Origin: Yoonia vestfoldensis DSM 16212 | GTDB taxonomy: Bacteria; Pseudomonadota; Alphaproteobacteria; Rhodobacterales; Rhodobacteraceae | Direction: 5' to 3' | Assembly: GCF_000382265.1 (NCBI RefSeq) | Contig: NZ_KB907981.1 | Span: 62,001-126,000, forward strand | Length of the DNA stretch: 64,000 bases | Shown: one piece after another, positions 50,988 through 59,832 of the stretch | How positions within the stretch are numbered: the first letter of the stretch is position 1 | Layout of the letters: each line of letters begins with the position of its first letter | Notes under the pieces: generated by a model | Databases searched by the model: none | Told to the model about the DNA's origin: nothing | The model's input: only the letters and a program-made list of their open reading frames with translations | Translations under genes and position numbers: made by a program

Positions 50988-52180
50988 TGTCCGAATCTAC
51001 CCGCGAAAAGGCGGCCCAGGCTTTGGCCGAGGTCGAAAAAGTCACCGCTGTCGTGTTGCCCGAACCGTCGCGCGATCTGGTGGTGCTCGACAGCGCCGAT
51101 ACGGCCACCAAGGCGGAAATCAACCGCCGTATTGCCGAGATCAACATCGGCGATACCAATTCCATTGTGTCCTTCGGTGCCTCGGCCCAGACCGACCTGC
51201 AAGCGATCAGCCAGAGCATGCTGGCCGGTGTCCGCAACAAGGATGTGGGCCCAGCGGGCGACAGCCTGCGCAGCATGGTCACGACGATCCGGGGCTTTTC
51301 GGTGTCGGAACTCGACGTGCGGCGCGAACGCAGCTGGTGGGAGAAACTGATCGGGCGTGCCGCGCCCATCGCCAAATTCACCGCCCGGTTCGAGGAGGTT
51401 CAGGGCCAGATCGACAAGATCACCGATGACCTTTTGCGCCATGAACATGTGCTGCTGAAGGATATCGAAAGCCTCGACATGCTGTATGACAAGACCTTGC
51501 AGTTCTATAACGAGCTGGGGCTCTATATCGCTGCTGGCGAGGCGAAGCTCGCGGAACTGGATGCCACGACCATCCCCGCGAAAGAGGCCGAAGTCCAAGC
51601 CGCCCCCGTGGATGCGGCGATGATGAAGGCACAGGAATTGCGCGACCTGCGTTCTGCCCGCGACGATCTGGAACGCCGCGTGCATGATCTGAAACTGACG
51701 CGTCAGGTGACGATGCAGTCGCTGCCCTCGATCCGGCTGGTGCAGGAGAACGACAAGTCTCTGGTGACCAAGATCAATTCGACCTTGGTGAACACGGTCC
51801 CGTTGTGGGAAACGCAACTGGCGCAGGCCGTGACGATCCAGCGGTCGAGCGAGGCTGCGCGCGCGGTGCGCGATGCCAATGACCTGACCAATGAATTGCT
51901 GACCGCCAATGCGCAGAACCTACGTGACGCCAACAAGATCATACGCACCGAAATGGAACGCGGCGTGTTCGACATCAATGCGGTGAAAGCGGCGAATGCC
52001 AACCTGATCGCCACGATCAACGAAAGCCTCGAGATCGCGGACGAAGGCAAACGCAAGCGCGCCGAGGCCGAGGTCGAGATGCAGAAGATGGAAGAAGAGC
52101 TCAAGCAGACCCTGTCGGCCGCGCGCGCGCGCAAGACTGGGACTGGCGACGTCATCGGCACCTCGACCGGCATGGCGTAA
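50987..52180 (+). CDS. TelA/KlaA toxic-anion-resistance family protein
   Basis: A 397-residue, largely helical soluble protein. Diagnostic stretches: NIGDTNSIVSFGASAQ, FTARFEEVQGQIDKI, RQVTMQSLPSIRLVQENDK and KINSTLVNTVPLWETQL. Plasmid TelA links to tellurite resistance and chromosomal copies to envelope stress. ATG 50987 (overlapping the XpaC stop) is chosen over GTG 50984. The C-terminal 50 residues are charged coiled-coil. Confidence 0.9.
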   Translation: MSESTREKAAQALAEVEKVTAVVLPEPSRDLVVLDSADTATKAEINRRIAEINIGDTNSIVSFGASAQTDLQAISQSMLAGVRNKDVGPAGDSLRSMVTTIRGFSVSELDVRRERSWWEKLIGRAAPIAKFTARFEEVQGQIDKITDDLLRHEHVLLKDIESLDMLYDKTLQFYNELGLYIAAGEAKLAELDATTIPAKEAEVQAAPVDAAMMKAQELRDLRSARDDLERRVHDLKLTRQVTMQSLPSIRLVQENDKSLVTKINSTLVNTVPLWETQLAQAVTIQRSSEAARAVRDANDLTNELLTANAQNLRDANKIIRTEMERGVFDINAVKAANANLIATINESLEIADEGKRKRAEAEVEMQKMEEELKQTLSAARARKTGTGDVIGTSTGMA

Positions 52181-52186
52181 GCAGGG

Positions 52187-53143
52187 ATGACGGCAGCACG
52201 GTTTATCGTGGCGTTTGCCATGACGGCGGCTTTTCTGACGGGGTGCGAGGTAGCGCCCCCGTCGGACCCCGTGCCACCGCCACAAGCCGTGCCTGCCGTC
52301 ATCATGCCCGCCTTGCCTGCCGTGCGCGAACCCAGCGCGGCGAGCCGCAATCTGATGGCCCATTATACCGCCTTGCAGACCCAGATGCTGACGCAGAACC
52401 TGCTGCGCAGCGATGGCGGCGGGGCGGATACGCCGTTCACCGATACGATGCTGGCACGCAATTTTGCCCAGATCGCGCTGGCTACCGAATATGGCGACAA
52501 CAGCGATTTCACCGTCCGGCAGGGCGGGCAGACCACGCTGCGCCGCTGGGAACAGCCGATCCGTATGAATGTCGCCTTCAGCGACAGCGTGCCGCTGGCG
52601 CAGCGCGATCAGGACCGCACCAGCGTATCCGCCTTTGCCGCACGGCTGGCGCGGCTGACAGGCGTGCCGATCAGCCAGACCGACGAGAGCCCGAATTTCC
52701 ACGTGCTGTTTCTGGACGATGACGACCGCCGTGAGGCGGCTGATCGGCTGCGCAAGCTGGTGCCTGGACTGTCCGATGCGACGATCCGGGGCATCGTGTC
52801 CCTGCCGCGCGACCAGCTTTGCCTTGTCGCGGCTGTGTTCCAGCCCGGCCAGTCCACCTATGCGCAGGCCGTCGTGCTGATCCGCGCCGAACACCCCAAC
52901 CTGATCCGCGCCGCCTGCCTGCATGAGGAACTGGCGCAGGGCATGGGGCTGGCCAATGACAGCGACACCGCGCGCCCGTCGATCTTTAACGACAGCGAGG
53001 AATTCGCGCTGCTGACCCGGCATGACGAATTGCTGCTGCGCATTCTTTACGACCGCCGCCTTGCCGCCGGCATGACCCCCGCCACCGCCGCCCCGATCGC
53101 CGCCGAGATTGCGCGCGATCTGACGGTCGCGGGTGCCAGCTGA
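52187..53143 (+). CDS. DUF2927 lipoprotein
   Basis: A 318-residue secreted protein. Signal peptide with lipobox (VAFAMTAAFLTGCEV). The domain begins near LARNFAQIALATEYG and continues through PIRMNVAFSDSVPL. A later HEELAQGMGLANDSD segment resembles a degenerate HExxH peptidase site in which the second His is lost, as is usual in DUF2927. Lies 6 bp after telA, in the same operon. Function unknown. Confidence 0.82.
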   Translation: MTAARFIVAFAMTAAFLTGCEVAPPSDPVPPPQAVPAVIMPALPAVREPSAASRNLMAHYTALQTQMLTQNLLRSDGGGADTPFTDTMLARNFAQIALATEYGDNSDFTVRQGGQTTLRRWEQPIRMNVAFSDSVPLAQRDQDRTSVSAFAARLARLTGVPISQTDESPNFHVLFLDDDDRREAADRLRKLVPGLSDATIRGIVSLPRDQLCLVAAVFQPGQSTYAQAVVLIRAEHPNLIRAACLHEELAQGMGLANDSDTARPSIFNDSEEFALLTRHDELLLRILYDRRLAAGMTPATAAPIAAEIARDLTVAGAS

Positions 53144-53169
53144 CCTTAACCCACCTAGGGAGACCGCCC

Positions 53170-54267
53170 ATGTCCATCTTCGACTTTCTGTCCGGCCAGT
53201 TCATCGACGTCATCCACTGGACCGACAACACCCGCGACACGATGGTGTGGCGGTTCGAACGGCAGGGCCACGAGATCAAATACGGCGCGAAACTGACCGT
53301 GCGCGAAGGGCAGGCTGCCGTTTTCGTCCACGAAGGGCAGTTGGCCGATGTGTTCACCCCCGGCCTTTACATGCTCGAAACCAACAACATGCCGATCATG
53401 ACCAGTCTGCAGCACTGGGACCACGGGTTCAAAAGCCCGTTCAAATCGGAAATCTATTTCGTCAACACGACGCGGTTCTCCAACCTCAAATGGGGCACCA
53501 AGAACCCGATCATGCTGCGCGATCCCGAATTCGGGCCAACGCGCCTGCGCGCCTTTGGCACTTATACCGTGCGCGTCGCCGATCCGGCCGTGTTCCTGCG
53601 CGAAATCGTCGGCACCGACGGCGAATTCACCATGGATGAAATCAGCTACCAGATCCGCAACATCATCGTGCAGGAATTCAGCCGCGCGCTGGCGGCGTCG
53701 GGTATCCCCGCGCTCGACATGGCGGCCAATACCGCCGATCTGGGCAAGCTGGTCGCCACTGCGATCGACCCCACGTTGAAGAAATATGGCCTGTCCCTGC
53801 CCGAGCTTTACATCGAGAACATCAGCCTGCCGCCCGCCGTGGAAAAGGCGCTGGATGCGCGCACCTCGCGCGGGATTGCGGGCAATCTCGACGAGCATCT
53901 GAAATGGAAAGCCGCCGAGGCCATGGCCACCGAAAACTCTGCCGCAGGGCAGGCGATGGGGATGGGCATGGGGGCGGCTTTGGGCATGCAGATGGCCAAC
54001 CCGCAGACAGGTCCTTGGGGGCCGGTCGCGGCACCCCCTGCCCCGCCACCGCCGCCACCCGTCGAACATGTCTGGCACATCGCCGAAGGTGGTCAGGTCA
54101 CCGGTCCCTTTTCCAAGGCCGCGATGGGCCGCAAGGTCACGGACGGCACGCTGACCCGCGCCAGCATGGTCTGGACCCAAGGGCAGGACGGCTGGAAACC
54201 AGCCGAGGATGTGACGGAACTTGCCAATCTTTTCACCGTCATGCCGCCACCCCCGCCCGGCGCATGA
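53170..54267 (+). CDS. SPFH-domain protein with C-terminal GYF_2 domain
   Basis: A 365-residue protein. Residues ~25-235 hold an SPFH/virion-core-type domain (VREGQAAVFVHEGQLADVFTPG split: VREGQAAVFVHEGQ, FGTYTVRVADPAVFLREIV). A Met/Gly-rich linker (GQAMGMGMGAALGMQMA) and Pro run follow, then a GYF_2 domain (WHIAEGGQVTGPFS, then MVWTQGQDGWKPAEDV). This family joins TelA/XpaC operons and may organise a membrane microdomain. ATGA overlap with the next gene. Confidence 0.87.
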   Translation: MSIFDFLSGQFIDVIHWTDNTRDTMVWRFERQGHEIKYGAKLTVREGQAAVFVHEGQLADVFTPGLYMLETNNMPIMTSLQHWDHGFKSPFKSEIYFVNTTRFSNLKWGTKNPIMLRDPEFGPTRLRAFGTYTVRVADPAVFLREIVGTDGEFTMDEISYQIRNIIVQEFSRALAASGIPALDMAANTADLGKLVATAIDPTLKKYGLSLPELYIENISLPPAVEKALDARTSRGIAGNLDEHLKWKAAEAMATENSAAGQAMGMGMGAALGMQMANPQTGPWGPVAAPPAPPPPPPVEHVWHIAEGGQVTGPFSKAAMGRKVTDGTLTRASMVWTQGQDGWKPAEDVTELANLFTVMPPPPPGA

Positions 54268-54686
54268 CACAACGGCGGCTGACAATCCTGCTGCATTGGT
54301 CGATGTTCATGATGCTTCTTGCCATGATCAAAGGCGGCACGGCCAATGAAATCCTGCGCTGGGCCTTTGTCGGCGCGGGGGCGGTATGGCTGGCCATGAC
54401 AGCGGCCAAGGGCATGTTGGGCAAACCCGGCCCCAAGCTGCAAGGCGCGCTGCGGGCGGCCTATCCGTGGATGCATCGCGGGCTTTATGCCGTGATGGCG
54501 GCCAGTGTCGCGATCAATGCGGCGGCATTGCTGGGCTTTGCCAGTCTTGATCTGGCGTGGAACAGCCTACTGGTGCTGCTGATGGTCGGTACGTTTCACG
54601 GCCTGTTTCATTTCTGGCGGCACAACGTGCTCTATGACAATGCCCTACGGATGATGCTGCCGCGCTTCATGCACAAGATCCTATGA
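54264..54686 (+). CDS. Small cytochrome-b561-like membrane protein
   Basis: A 140-residue, four-helix protein. His residues in LLHWSMFMMLL, WMHRGLYAVMAAS and FHGLFHFWRHN fall at helix positions that could ligate heme as in cytochrome b561/b6 domains. It is shorter than the canonical protein. The start at 54264 overlaps the SPFH stop, and the stop overlaps the zinc-ribbon gene start. Heme binding is inferred from His spacing only. Confidence 0.65.
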   Translation: MTQRRLTILLHWSMFMMLLAMIKGGTANEILRWAFVGAGAVWLAMTAAKGMLGKPGPKLQGALRAAYPWMHRGLYAVMAASVAINAAALLGFASLDLAWNSLLVLLMVGTFHGLFHFWRHNVLYDNALRMMLPRFMHKIL

Positions 54687-55786
54687 CCAAGACCATCCCC
54701 GCCGCCCCTGTCGATCACCGCTTTCCCTGCGATGCCTGCGGGGCCAACCTGCGGTTCGATCCGCGGGCGAACCAGCTTGTCTGCCAGCATTGCGGCAATA
54801 CCCAAGAGATGCCGCAGACCACGACGACGGGCAGCATCAAGGAAATGGATTTCCGCCGCGCGCTGGACCAGCACCTGCCCGAGGCGGATATCGAGATCAC
54901 CCGCACCGTCGCCTGCACCACCTGCGGCGCGGAATTCGAATTCGACCCAGATGTGCATGCCGCCGAATGCCCCTTCTGCGCCAGCCCCGTGGTCAGCGAC
55001 ACCGGCACGCACCGGCATATCAAGCCTGCGGGGTTGCTCCCCTTCGCGCTCGATGAAGCGACCGCGCACAAGGCGATGAACGACTGGCTGGGCAGCCTGT
55101 GGTTCGCGCCGGGCGGCCTGACCGAATATGCCCGCAAGGGACGGCGGATGAACGGCATCTATGTTCCCTACTGGACATTCGATGCCGATACCGCCAGCCG
55201 CTATACCGGCCAGCGCGGAACGCATTACTATGAAACCCGCACCGTCGTGCGCAACGGCAAGACCCAACAGGTGCAGGTGCGCAAGACCCGCTGGCGCGCC
55301 GTGTCCGGGCAGGTCGCGCGGTTTTTCGACGATGTGCTGGTGCTGGCGTCCAAATCCCTGCCCAAACGGCACACCGACGGGCTGGAACCCTGGGACCTCA
55401 GCGCGTTGGAACCTTACAAGCCCGACTACCTCGCCGGTTTCCGCGCCGAAGGCTACCAGATCGCGCTCGAGGACGGGTTCTCCGAGGCGCGCGCCTATAT
55501 GGACCGGATGATCGCGCGCGATGTGAAATACGACATCGGTGGCGACGACCAGCGGATCGGGCAGATCGATACGCAAATCAGCGCTGTGACCTTCAAGCAT
55601 GTCCTACTGCCGGTCTGGCTGGCGGCCTATAAATACCGCGGCCAAAGCTATCAGTTCGTGGTCAATGGGCGCACCGGACGGGTGCAGGGCGAACGGCCCT
55701 ATTCGGCATGGAAGATCGCAGGTGCCGTGATCGCCGGTCTGATCTTGGCACTGGTCGCAGGTTTCGTTATCGCTAACACCCAATGA
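54683..55786 (+). CDS. Zinc-ribbon protein with C-terminal membrane anchor
   Basis: A 367-residue protein. Two zinc ribbons lie at the start: FPCDACGANLRFDP...LVCQHCGN (residues ~14-37) and VACTTCGAEFEFDP...CPFCASP. A long unassigned domain follows (YVPYWTFDADTASRYTG, FKHVLLPVWLAAYKYRG). The last 25 residues form a hydrophobic helix, so it is tail-anchored. Such proteins accompany SPFH/TelA genes in alphaproteobacteria. ATGA overlap upstream. Confidence 0.78.
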   Translation: MTKTIPAAPVDHRFPCDACGANLRFDPRANQLVCQHCGNTQEMPQTTTTGSIKEMDFRRALDQHLPEADIEITRTVACTTCGAEFEFDPDVHAAECPFCASPVVSDTGTHRHIKPAGLLPFALDEATAHKAMNDWLGSLWFAPGGLTEYARKGRRMNGIYVPYWTFDADTASRYTGQRGTHYYETRTVVRNGKTQQVQVRKTRWRAVSGQVARFFDDVLVLASKSLPKRHTDGLEPWDLSALEPYKPDYLAGFRAEGYQIALEDGFSEARAYMDRMIARDVKYDIGGDDQRIGQIDTQISAVTFKHVLLPVWLAAYKYRGQSYQFVVNGRTGRVQGERPYSAWKIAGAVIAGLILALVAGFVIANTQ

Positions 55787-55799
55787 CGGGAGAGATACG

Positions 55800-56705
55800 A
55801 TGATCCTATGCTGTGGCGAAGCCCTGATCGACATGCTGCCGCGCGAAACGGCAGCGGGCGAGGCGGCCTTCGCCCCGCATGCCGGTGGCGCGGTGTTCAA
55901 CACGGCCATCGCACTCGGGCGGCTCGGCGCGCCGGTCCAGTTCTTTTCGGGCCTGTCGTCGGATCTGTTCGGCACGATCCTGCGCGACCAGCTTACCACC
56001 TCTGGCGTGGATGCCAGCCCCGCCGCGATCAGCGACCGGCCCACGACGCTGGCTTTCGTGACGCTGACGAACGGCCATGCCTCCTATGCTTTCTATGATG
56101 AAAACACCGCAGGCCGCATGCTGACCCCCGCCGATCTGCCCGACACGCAGGCCGAGGCGCTTTTTTTCGGCGGCATCTCTCTGGTCGTCGAACCCTGTGC
56201 GGCCGCCTATGAGGCGCTGATGCTGCGCGAAGCCCCGCGTGCGGTGACGATGATCGACCCCAATATCCGCCCCGGTTTCATCAAGGATGAAGCCGCCTAT
56301 CGCGCGCGGCTGGACCGGATGCTGGCGGCGGCGGATATCATCAAGATCTCTGACGAGGATCTGGCATGGATCAGCGGCGATACCGATGCCGCTGCCTTGC
56401 GCGCGAAAACAGGCGCTACCGTCGTCCTGCTGACGCGCGGTGCCGATGGCGTGACGGTCGTCACCGCGACAGGCCATTTCGATGTGCCGGCGGTCAAAGC
56501 GACGGTTGTCGATACAGTGGGTGCGGGCGACACGTTCAGCGCGGGGTTTCTGGCAAATCTGGACGCGCAGGGATTGCTGCGCAAATCCGTGCTCCGCGCA
56601 GCTGACCGCGATGCTTTGGCGCGCGCGACCGCCTTCGGCGCAAGGGTCGCCGCCGTCACCGTCAGCCGCGCGGGTGCAAACCCGCCCTGGGCCTCCGAGC
56701 TGTGA
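55800..56705 (+). CDS. PfkB-family sugar kinase (fructokinase-like)
   Basis: A 301-residue ribokinase-fold kinase. [15 protein letters not shown] near the N-terminus and [17 protein letters not shown] near the C-terminus (catalytic Asp in GAGD) are the two PfkB signatures. Closest in style to fructokinase ([14 protein letters not shown] start). No sugar operon adjoins, so the substrate is unsure. Its stop overlaps the dtd start (GTGA). Confidence 0.88.
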   Translation: MILCCGEALIDMLPRETAAGEAAFAPHAGGAVFNTAIALGRLGAPVQFFSGLSSDLFGTILRDQLTTSGVDASPAAISDRPTTLAFVTLTNGHASYAFYDENTAGRMLTPADLPDTQAEALFFGGISLVVEPCAAAYEALMLREAPRAVTMIDPNIRPGFIKDEAAYRARLDRMLAAADIIKISDEDLAWISGDTDAAALRAKTGATVVLLTRGADGVTVVTATGHFDVPAVKATVVDTVGAGDTFSAGFLANLDAQGLLRKSVLRAADRDALARATAFGARVAAVTVSRAGANPPWASEL

Positions 56706-57139
56706 GAGCGCTGGTCCAGCGCGTCAGCGAGGCCAGCGTCAGCGTGGACGGGGCCGTGATCGGCCAGATCGGACCGGGTCTGCTGATCCTTGTCTGCGCG
56801 ATGGCGGGCGACACGCCGGACAAATCCGCCACCCTTGCCGCCAAGATCGCCAAACTGCGGATTTTCAAAGATGACGCGGGCAAGATGAACAAAAGCCTGC
56901 TCGACACAGCCGGTGCCGCCCTGATCGTCAGCCAGTTCACGCTGGCCGCCGACACATCGCGCGGCAACCGCCCCGGTTTTTCCACCGCCGCCAGCCCTGA
57001 CCTTGGCCGCACCCTTTATGAACAGTTCATCGCCGACATCGGTGCCTTGGGCATCACCACCGCCACCGGAACATTCGGCGCGGATATGGCGGTGTCACTC
57101 GTCAACGACGGGCCGGTGACAATCTGGATCGAAATCTGA
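56702..57139 (+). CDS. dtd: D-aminoacyl-tRNA deacylase
   Basis: A 145-residue hydrolase that removes D-amino acids from tRNA. The [18 protein letters not shown] motif with the catalytic Thr and the cross-subunit GPVTIWIE (the Gly-cisPro loop) identify it. Starts with GTG overlapping the kinase stop. Length is canonical. Confidence 0.95.
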   Translation: MRALVQRVSEASVSVDGAVIGQIGPGLLILVCAMAGDTPDKSATLAAKIAKLRIFKDDAGKMNKSLLDTAGAALIVSQFTLAADTSRGNRPGFSTAASPDLGRTLYEQFIADIGALGITTATGTFGADMAVSLVNDGPVTIWIEI

Positions 57140-57142
57140 CGC

Positions 57143-57176
57143 CATCTTCCGAGACCAAATATCCCCGCCGGAGACC
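57143..57176. repeat. Intergenic CTCCGGCGGG element, copy 4
   Basis: On the minus strand TCTCCGGCGGGGATATTT, then GGTCTCGGAAGATGG, between the convergent dtd and CAP genes. Confidence 0.7.
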
Positions 57177-57186
57177 AAAAAGTCCT

Positions 57187-57681
57187 TCAGCAGCCTTTCC
57201 CCACGACCAGCACCCAATAGGGACCGCGCGTGCCTGTCGTAATCCCGATGCCGAATTCCTCGACCCTTGGGTGCAGCATGATTGTGCGGTGACCGGGCGA
57301 ATTCATCCAGCCGGTGATGATCTGTTCGGATCGCGGATAGCCCCAGGCGATGTTCTCTCCGACAATACAATCACTGTAGCCCACAGCACGGACCCGCTGT
57401 TGCAGGTTCGACCCGTCTGTCCCGATATGGGCGAAGAATTCGTTGCGGTGCATGTCGCAGGCATGGGTCATCGCGGCGCGGCCCAGATCACGGTTGAACC
57501 GCAGCGGACGCTCGCCATTGGCCTGGCGGCTTGCGTTCAGGCCGGCGGCGATTTCGGTCGCAAGCTCATTGACGTTTTCAGGCGCCACGCAATTGGCGGC
57601 CAGCGCGGCATTTGCCGAAAGCCCCGTGATCAGTGCCACCAGCAGCGCCTGCAAAACGATCATCGCGCGTCCCCTTTTCAT
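57187..57681 (-). CDS. Secreted CAP-domain protein
   Basis: A 164-residue exported protein. The signal peptide is MKRGRAMIVLQALLVALI ending ANAALA, so it has a normal signal and no lipobox. The CAP domain shows MTHACDMHRNEFFAHIG, GENIAWGYP and WMNSPGHRTIMLHP with the expected His/Glu pairs. Start 57681 is chosen for its basic n-region; 57663 has a good ribosome site (AAAGGGGA) and is an alternative. Four Cys suggest disulfides. Paralogue of the lipoprotein at 15012. Confidence 0.85.
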   Translation of the reverse strand: MKRGRAMIVLQALLVALITGLSANAALAANCVAPENVNELATEIAAGLNASRQANGERPLRFNRDLGRAAMTHACDMHRNEFFAHIGTDGSNLQQRVRAVGYSDCIVGENIAWGYPRSEQIITGWMNSPGHRTIMLHPRVEEFGIGITTGTRGPYWVLVVGKGC

Positions 57682-57753
57682 TTCGCCCATTTCCTGAGCA
57701 AGACGCGCAAATCGGGGCAAGGCTATGGCAAGACGGGGGAAGTTACGGGGCAA

Positions 57754-58551
57754 TCAGACCTGCAACTTGGGCAGGTGTCGGCCAATCATGCTGAGCGCAA
57801 AGATGAATACCGCCACGCAGATGATCGACGGTCCAACCTGCGTGTCGAAATGCAAGGCAAGCCGCAGCCCACCCAAGGCGGACAGCGCCCCGATCGCCAT
57901 CGCGAAAAAGGCCATCCGTTCGGGCGTGCTGGCAAAACCGCGCGCGCTGGCGGCAGGGATGATCAGCAGCGCCGTGATCAGCAGCGCGCCCACGACCTTG
58001 ATCGCGACGGCGACTACAGCGGCGACCAGCACCGTCAGGATCAGTTGCTGGCGGCGCGGGTTGATGCCCGCCGCATGGGCCAGATCAGGGTTCAGCGTCG
58101 CGGTCAGCATCGCGGACCAGTGCCACCAGAGCACACCCATAAGCAGCGCTCCGCCGCCCCAGATCACCGCCAGATCGCTGCGCGTCACGCTCAGCACATC
58201 GCCGAACAGATAGGCGTCGAGGTCGATCCGCTGCCCCGGCACCAGCGTCACAGCCACCAGCCCCAAGGCCAGCGCCCCATGCGCCAGCACGCCAAGGATC
58301 GTGTCGACAGCGACCCCCTGCCCGGTCAGCGCATGGATCAGCACCGCCATGCAAAGGGCGACAACCGCGACACCCAGCGTGATCGACGTGCCGAACAGCA
58401 GCGCCATCGCCACGCCCAGCACAGCCGCATGGGCCGTCGCATCGCCGAAATAGGCCATCCGCCGCCAGACCACGAAACAGCCCAAAAGCCCCGCCGCCAC
58501 GGCCGTGCCCACGGCGGCAAGGGCGGCACGCACCAGAAAATCATCCAGCAT
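57754..58551 (-). CDS. znuB: Zinc ABC transporter permease ZnuB
   Basis: A 265-residue permease with about eight helices of the ABC-3 metal-ion group. Signatures: MAYFGDATAHAAVLGVAMA near the start and VVGALLITALLIIPAASARGFA split within the third helix pair. Start overlaps znuC stop (TAATG). It is the membrane channel for ZnuA-delivered Zn2+. Confidence 0.92.
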   Translation of the reverse strand: MLDDFLVRAALAAVGTAVAAGLLGCFVVWRRMAYFGDATAHAAVLGVAMALLFGTSITLGVAVVALCMAVLIHALTGQGVAVDTILGVLAHGALALGLVAVTLVPGQRIDLDAYLFGDVLSVTRSDLAVIWGGGALLMGVLWWHWSAMLTATLNPDLAHAAGINPRRQQLILTVLVAAVVAVAIKVVGALLITALLIIPAASARGFASTPERMAFFAMAIGALSALGGLRLALHFDTQVGPSIICVAVFIFALSMIGRHLPKLQV

Positions 58552-59285
58552 TATTCCGCCGCCTCGTGATGGTGATGGCCATGATCGTGGTCATGTTCAT
58601 GCCGGTACAGCGCCAGCGCGCCACCCGTGCCCGTCCCGAACAATTCGCGGTAGGCGGGGGCGGCGGACACGACTTCGGGCGTGCCTTCGCAGCAGATATG
58701 GCCGTTGAGGCAGATCACCCTGTCGGACGCGCTCATCACCACGTGCAATTCGTGGCTGACCATCAGCACCGCACAGCCCAAGTCCTGCCGCACGGCAGCG
58801 ATCTGGCGATAGAAGGCCGCCGATCCGGGCTGGTCGAGCCCTTGGGTCGCTTCATCCAGCATCAGCACGTCGGGGTTCGCCAAAATCGCGCGTGCGAGCA
58901 GCACACGCTGGAACTGCCCGCCCGACAATTGCGACATCTGCTGTCTTTGCAATCCGGCCACGCCCGCCGTGCGCAACGCCTCGGAAGCAGCGGCGGCAGG
59001 CACCGGCTTGGGCAGGTTCAGGAACCGCGCCACGGTGATCGGCAAGGTCGGATCGATATGCAGTTTCTGCGGCACATAGCCGATGCGCAGGCCGGGCGCG
59101 CGGGTCACTGTCCCCTTTTGCGGTTTCAGCGCGCCGATCAGCAACCGCAGCAACGTGGATTTGCCCGATCCGTTGGGGCCCACGATCGTCACGATCTCGC
59201 CTTTGTCGAGCGACATGCTGACGTTCTGCAGAACCCTTTGGCCACCATGGCCAAAGTCGATGTGGCGCGCGTCGATAAGGCTCAT
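58551..59285 (-). CDS. znuC: Zinc ABC transporter ATPase ZnuC
   Basis: A 244-residue ATPase. Walker A GPNGSGKST at 36-44, signature LSGGQFQR, Walker B LMLDEATQG. The C-terminal tail is His-rich (RHEHDHDHGHHHHEAAE), probably a zinc-chelating regulator. Start 59285 (MSLIDARHID) overlaps the zur stop (ATGA). A 59315 start would only add ten unconserved residues. Confidence 0.93.
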   Translation of the reverse strand: MSLIDARHIDFGHGGQRVLQNVSMSLDKGEIVTIVGPNGSGKSTLLRLLIGALKPQKGTVTRAPGLRIGYVPQKLHIDPTLPITVARFLNLPKPVPAAAASEALRTAGVAGLQRQQMSQLSGGQFQRVLLARAILANPDVLMLDEATQGLDQPGSAAFYRQIAAVRQDLGCAVLMVSHELHVVMSASDRVICLNGHICCEGTPEVVSAAPAYRELFGTGTGGALALYRHEHDHDHGHHHHEAAE

Positions 59286-59764
59286 GCGGCGGCATCCGGC
59301 TGGCAGGCAGGACAAATCCCTTCGGCCTCGATCATCGTCTGCTCAAGCTGGAACCCGTTGGCGGCGGCGGCCTGTGTCAGGCTGCGCGAACTGGCCTGTG
59401 CCTCGGCCACGGTGCCGCATTTGCGGCAGATCATGAAGGCCGGATCATGCACAGCACCGGGATGCGCGCAGGCGATAAAGGCGTTCAGCCGCTCGATCCG
59501 GTGGGCAAAGCCCTGTTCGACCAGAAAGGCCAGCGCGCGATAGGCGACGGGCGGTTTGGACCCCAGCCCTTCGGCATCAAGCCGCGCCAGCACGTCATAG
59601 GCCCCAAGGGCAGAGTGGCTTTCAAGTAGAATTTCCAGCACCCGCCGCCGCACGGGGGTCATGCGGACCTTGCGATCCACGCAAGCGCTGTCTGCCGCCG
59701 CAAGTGCGGCGCTGATGCAGCTGTCGTGATCGTGCCGGGCAAAGGCCATGGGGTCTTGGGACAT
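59282..59764 (-). CDS. zur: Zinc uptake regulator Zur (Fur family)
   Basis: A 160-residue Fur-family repressor. N-terminal winged helix (MTPVRRRVLEILLESHSALGAYDV, split at the turn) and a dimerisation domain with structural zinc CxxC pairs (ICRKCG and GICPAC near the end). Zn-loaded Zur represses znu genes. First gene of zur-znuC-znuB; the start is ATG 59764, 68 bp from znuA, with the Zur box between. Confidence 0.93.
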   Translation of the reverse strand: MSQDPMAFARHDHDSCISAALAAADSACVDRKVRMTPVRRRVLEILLESHSALGAYDVLARLDAEGLGSKPPVAYRALAFLVEQGFAHRIERLNAFIACAHPGAVHDPAFMICRKCGTVAEAQASSRSLTQAAAANGFQLEQTMIEAEGICPACQPDAAA

Positions 59765-59773
59765 TGTGCGCCT

Positions 59774-59803
59774 TGTTATGATATAACATATCAAATATAA
59801 CAT
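59774..59803. promoter_or_regulatory. Zur box in the zur-znuA divergent promoter
   Basis: TGTTAT-GAT-ATAACA at 59774-59788, a palindrome with 6-bp arms, then a second half-site ATATAACAT at 59795-59803. Matches the alphaproteobacterial Zur consensus core GTTATANTATAAC. It would co-repress zur-znuCB and znuA. Confidence 0.8.
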
Positions 59804-59832
59804 CACATCGAAATCACCACAAGGACCACGCC

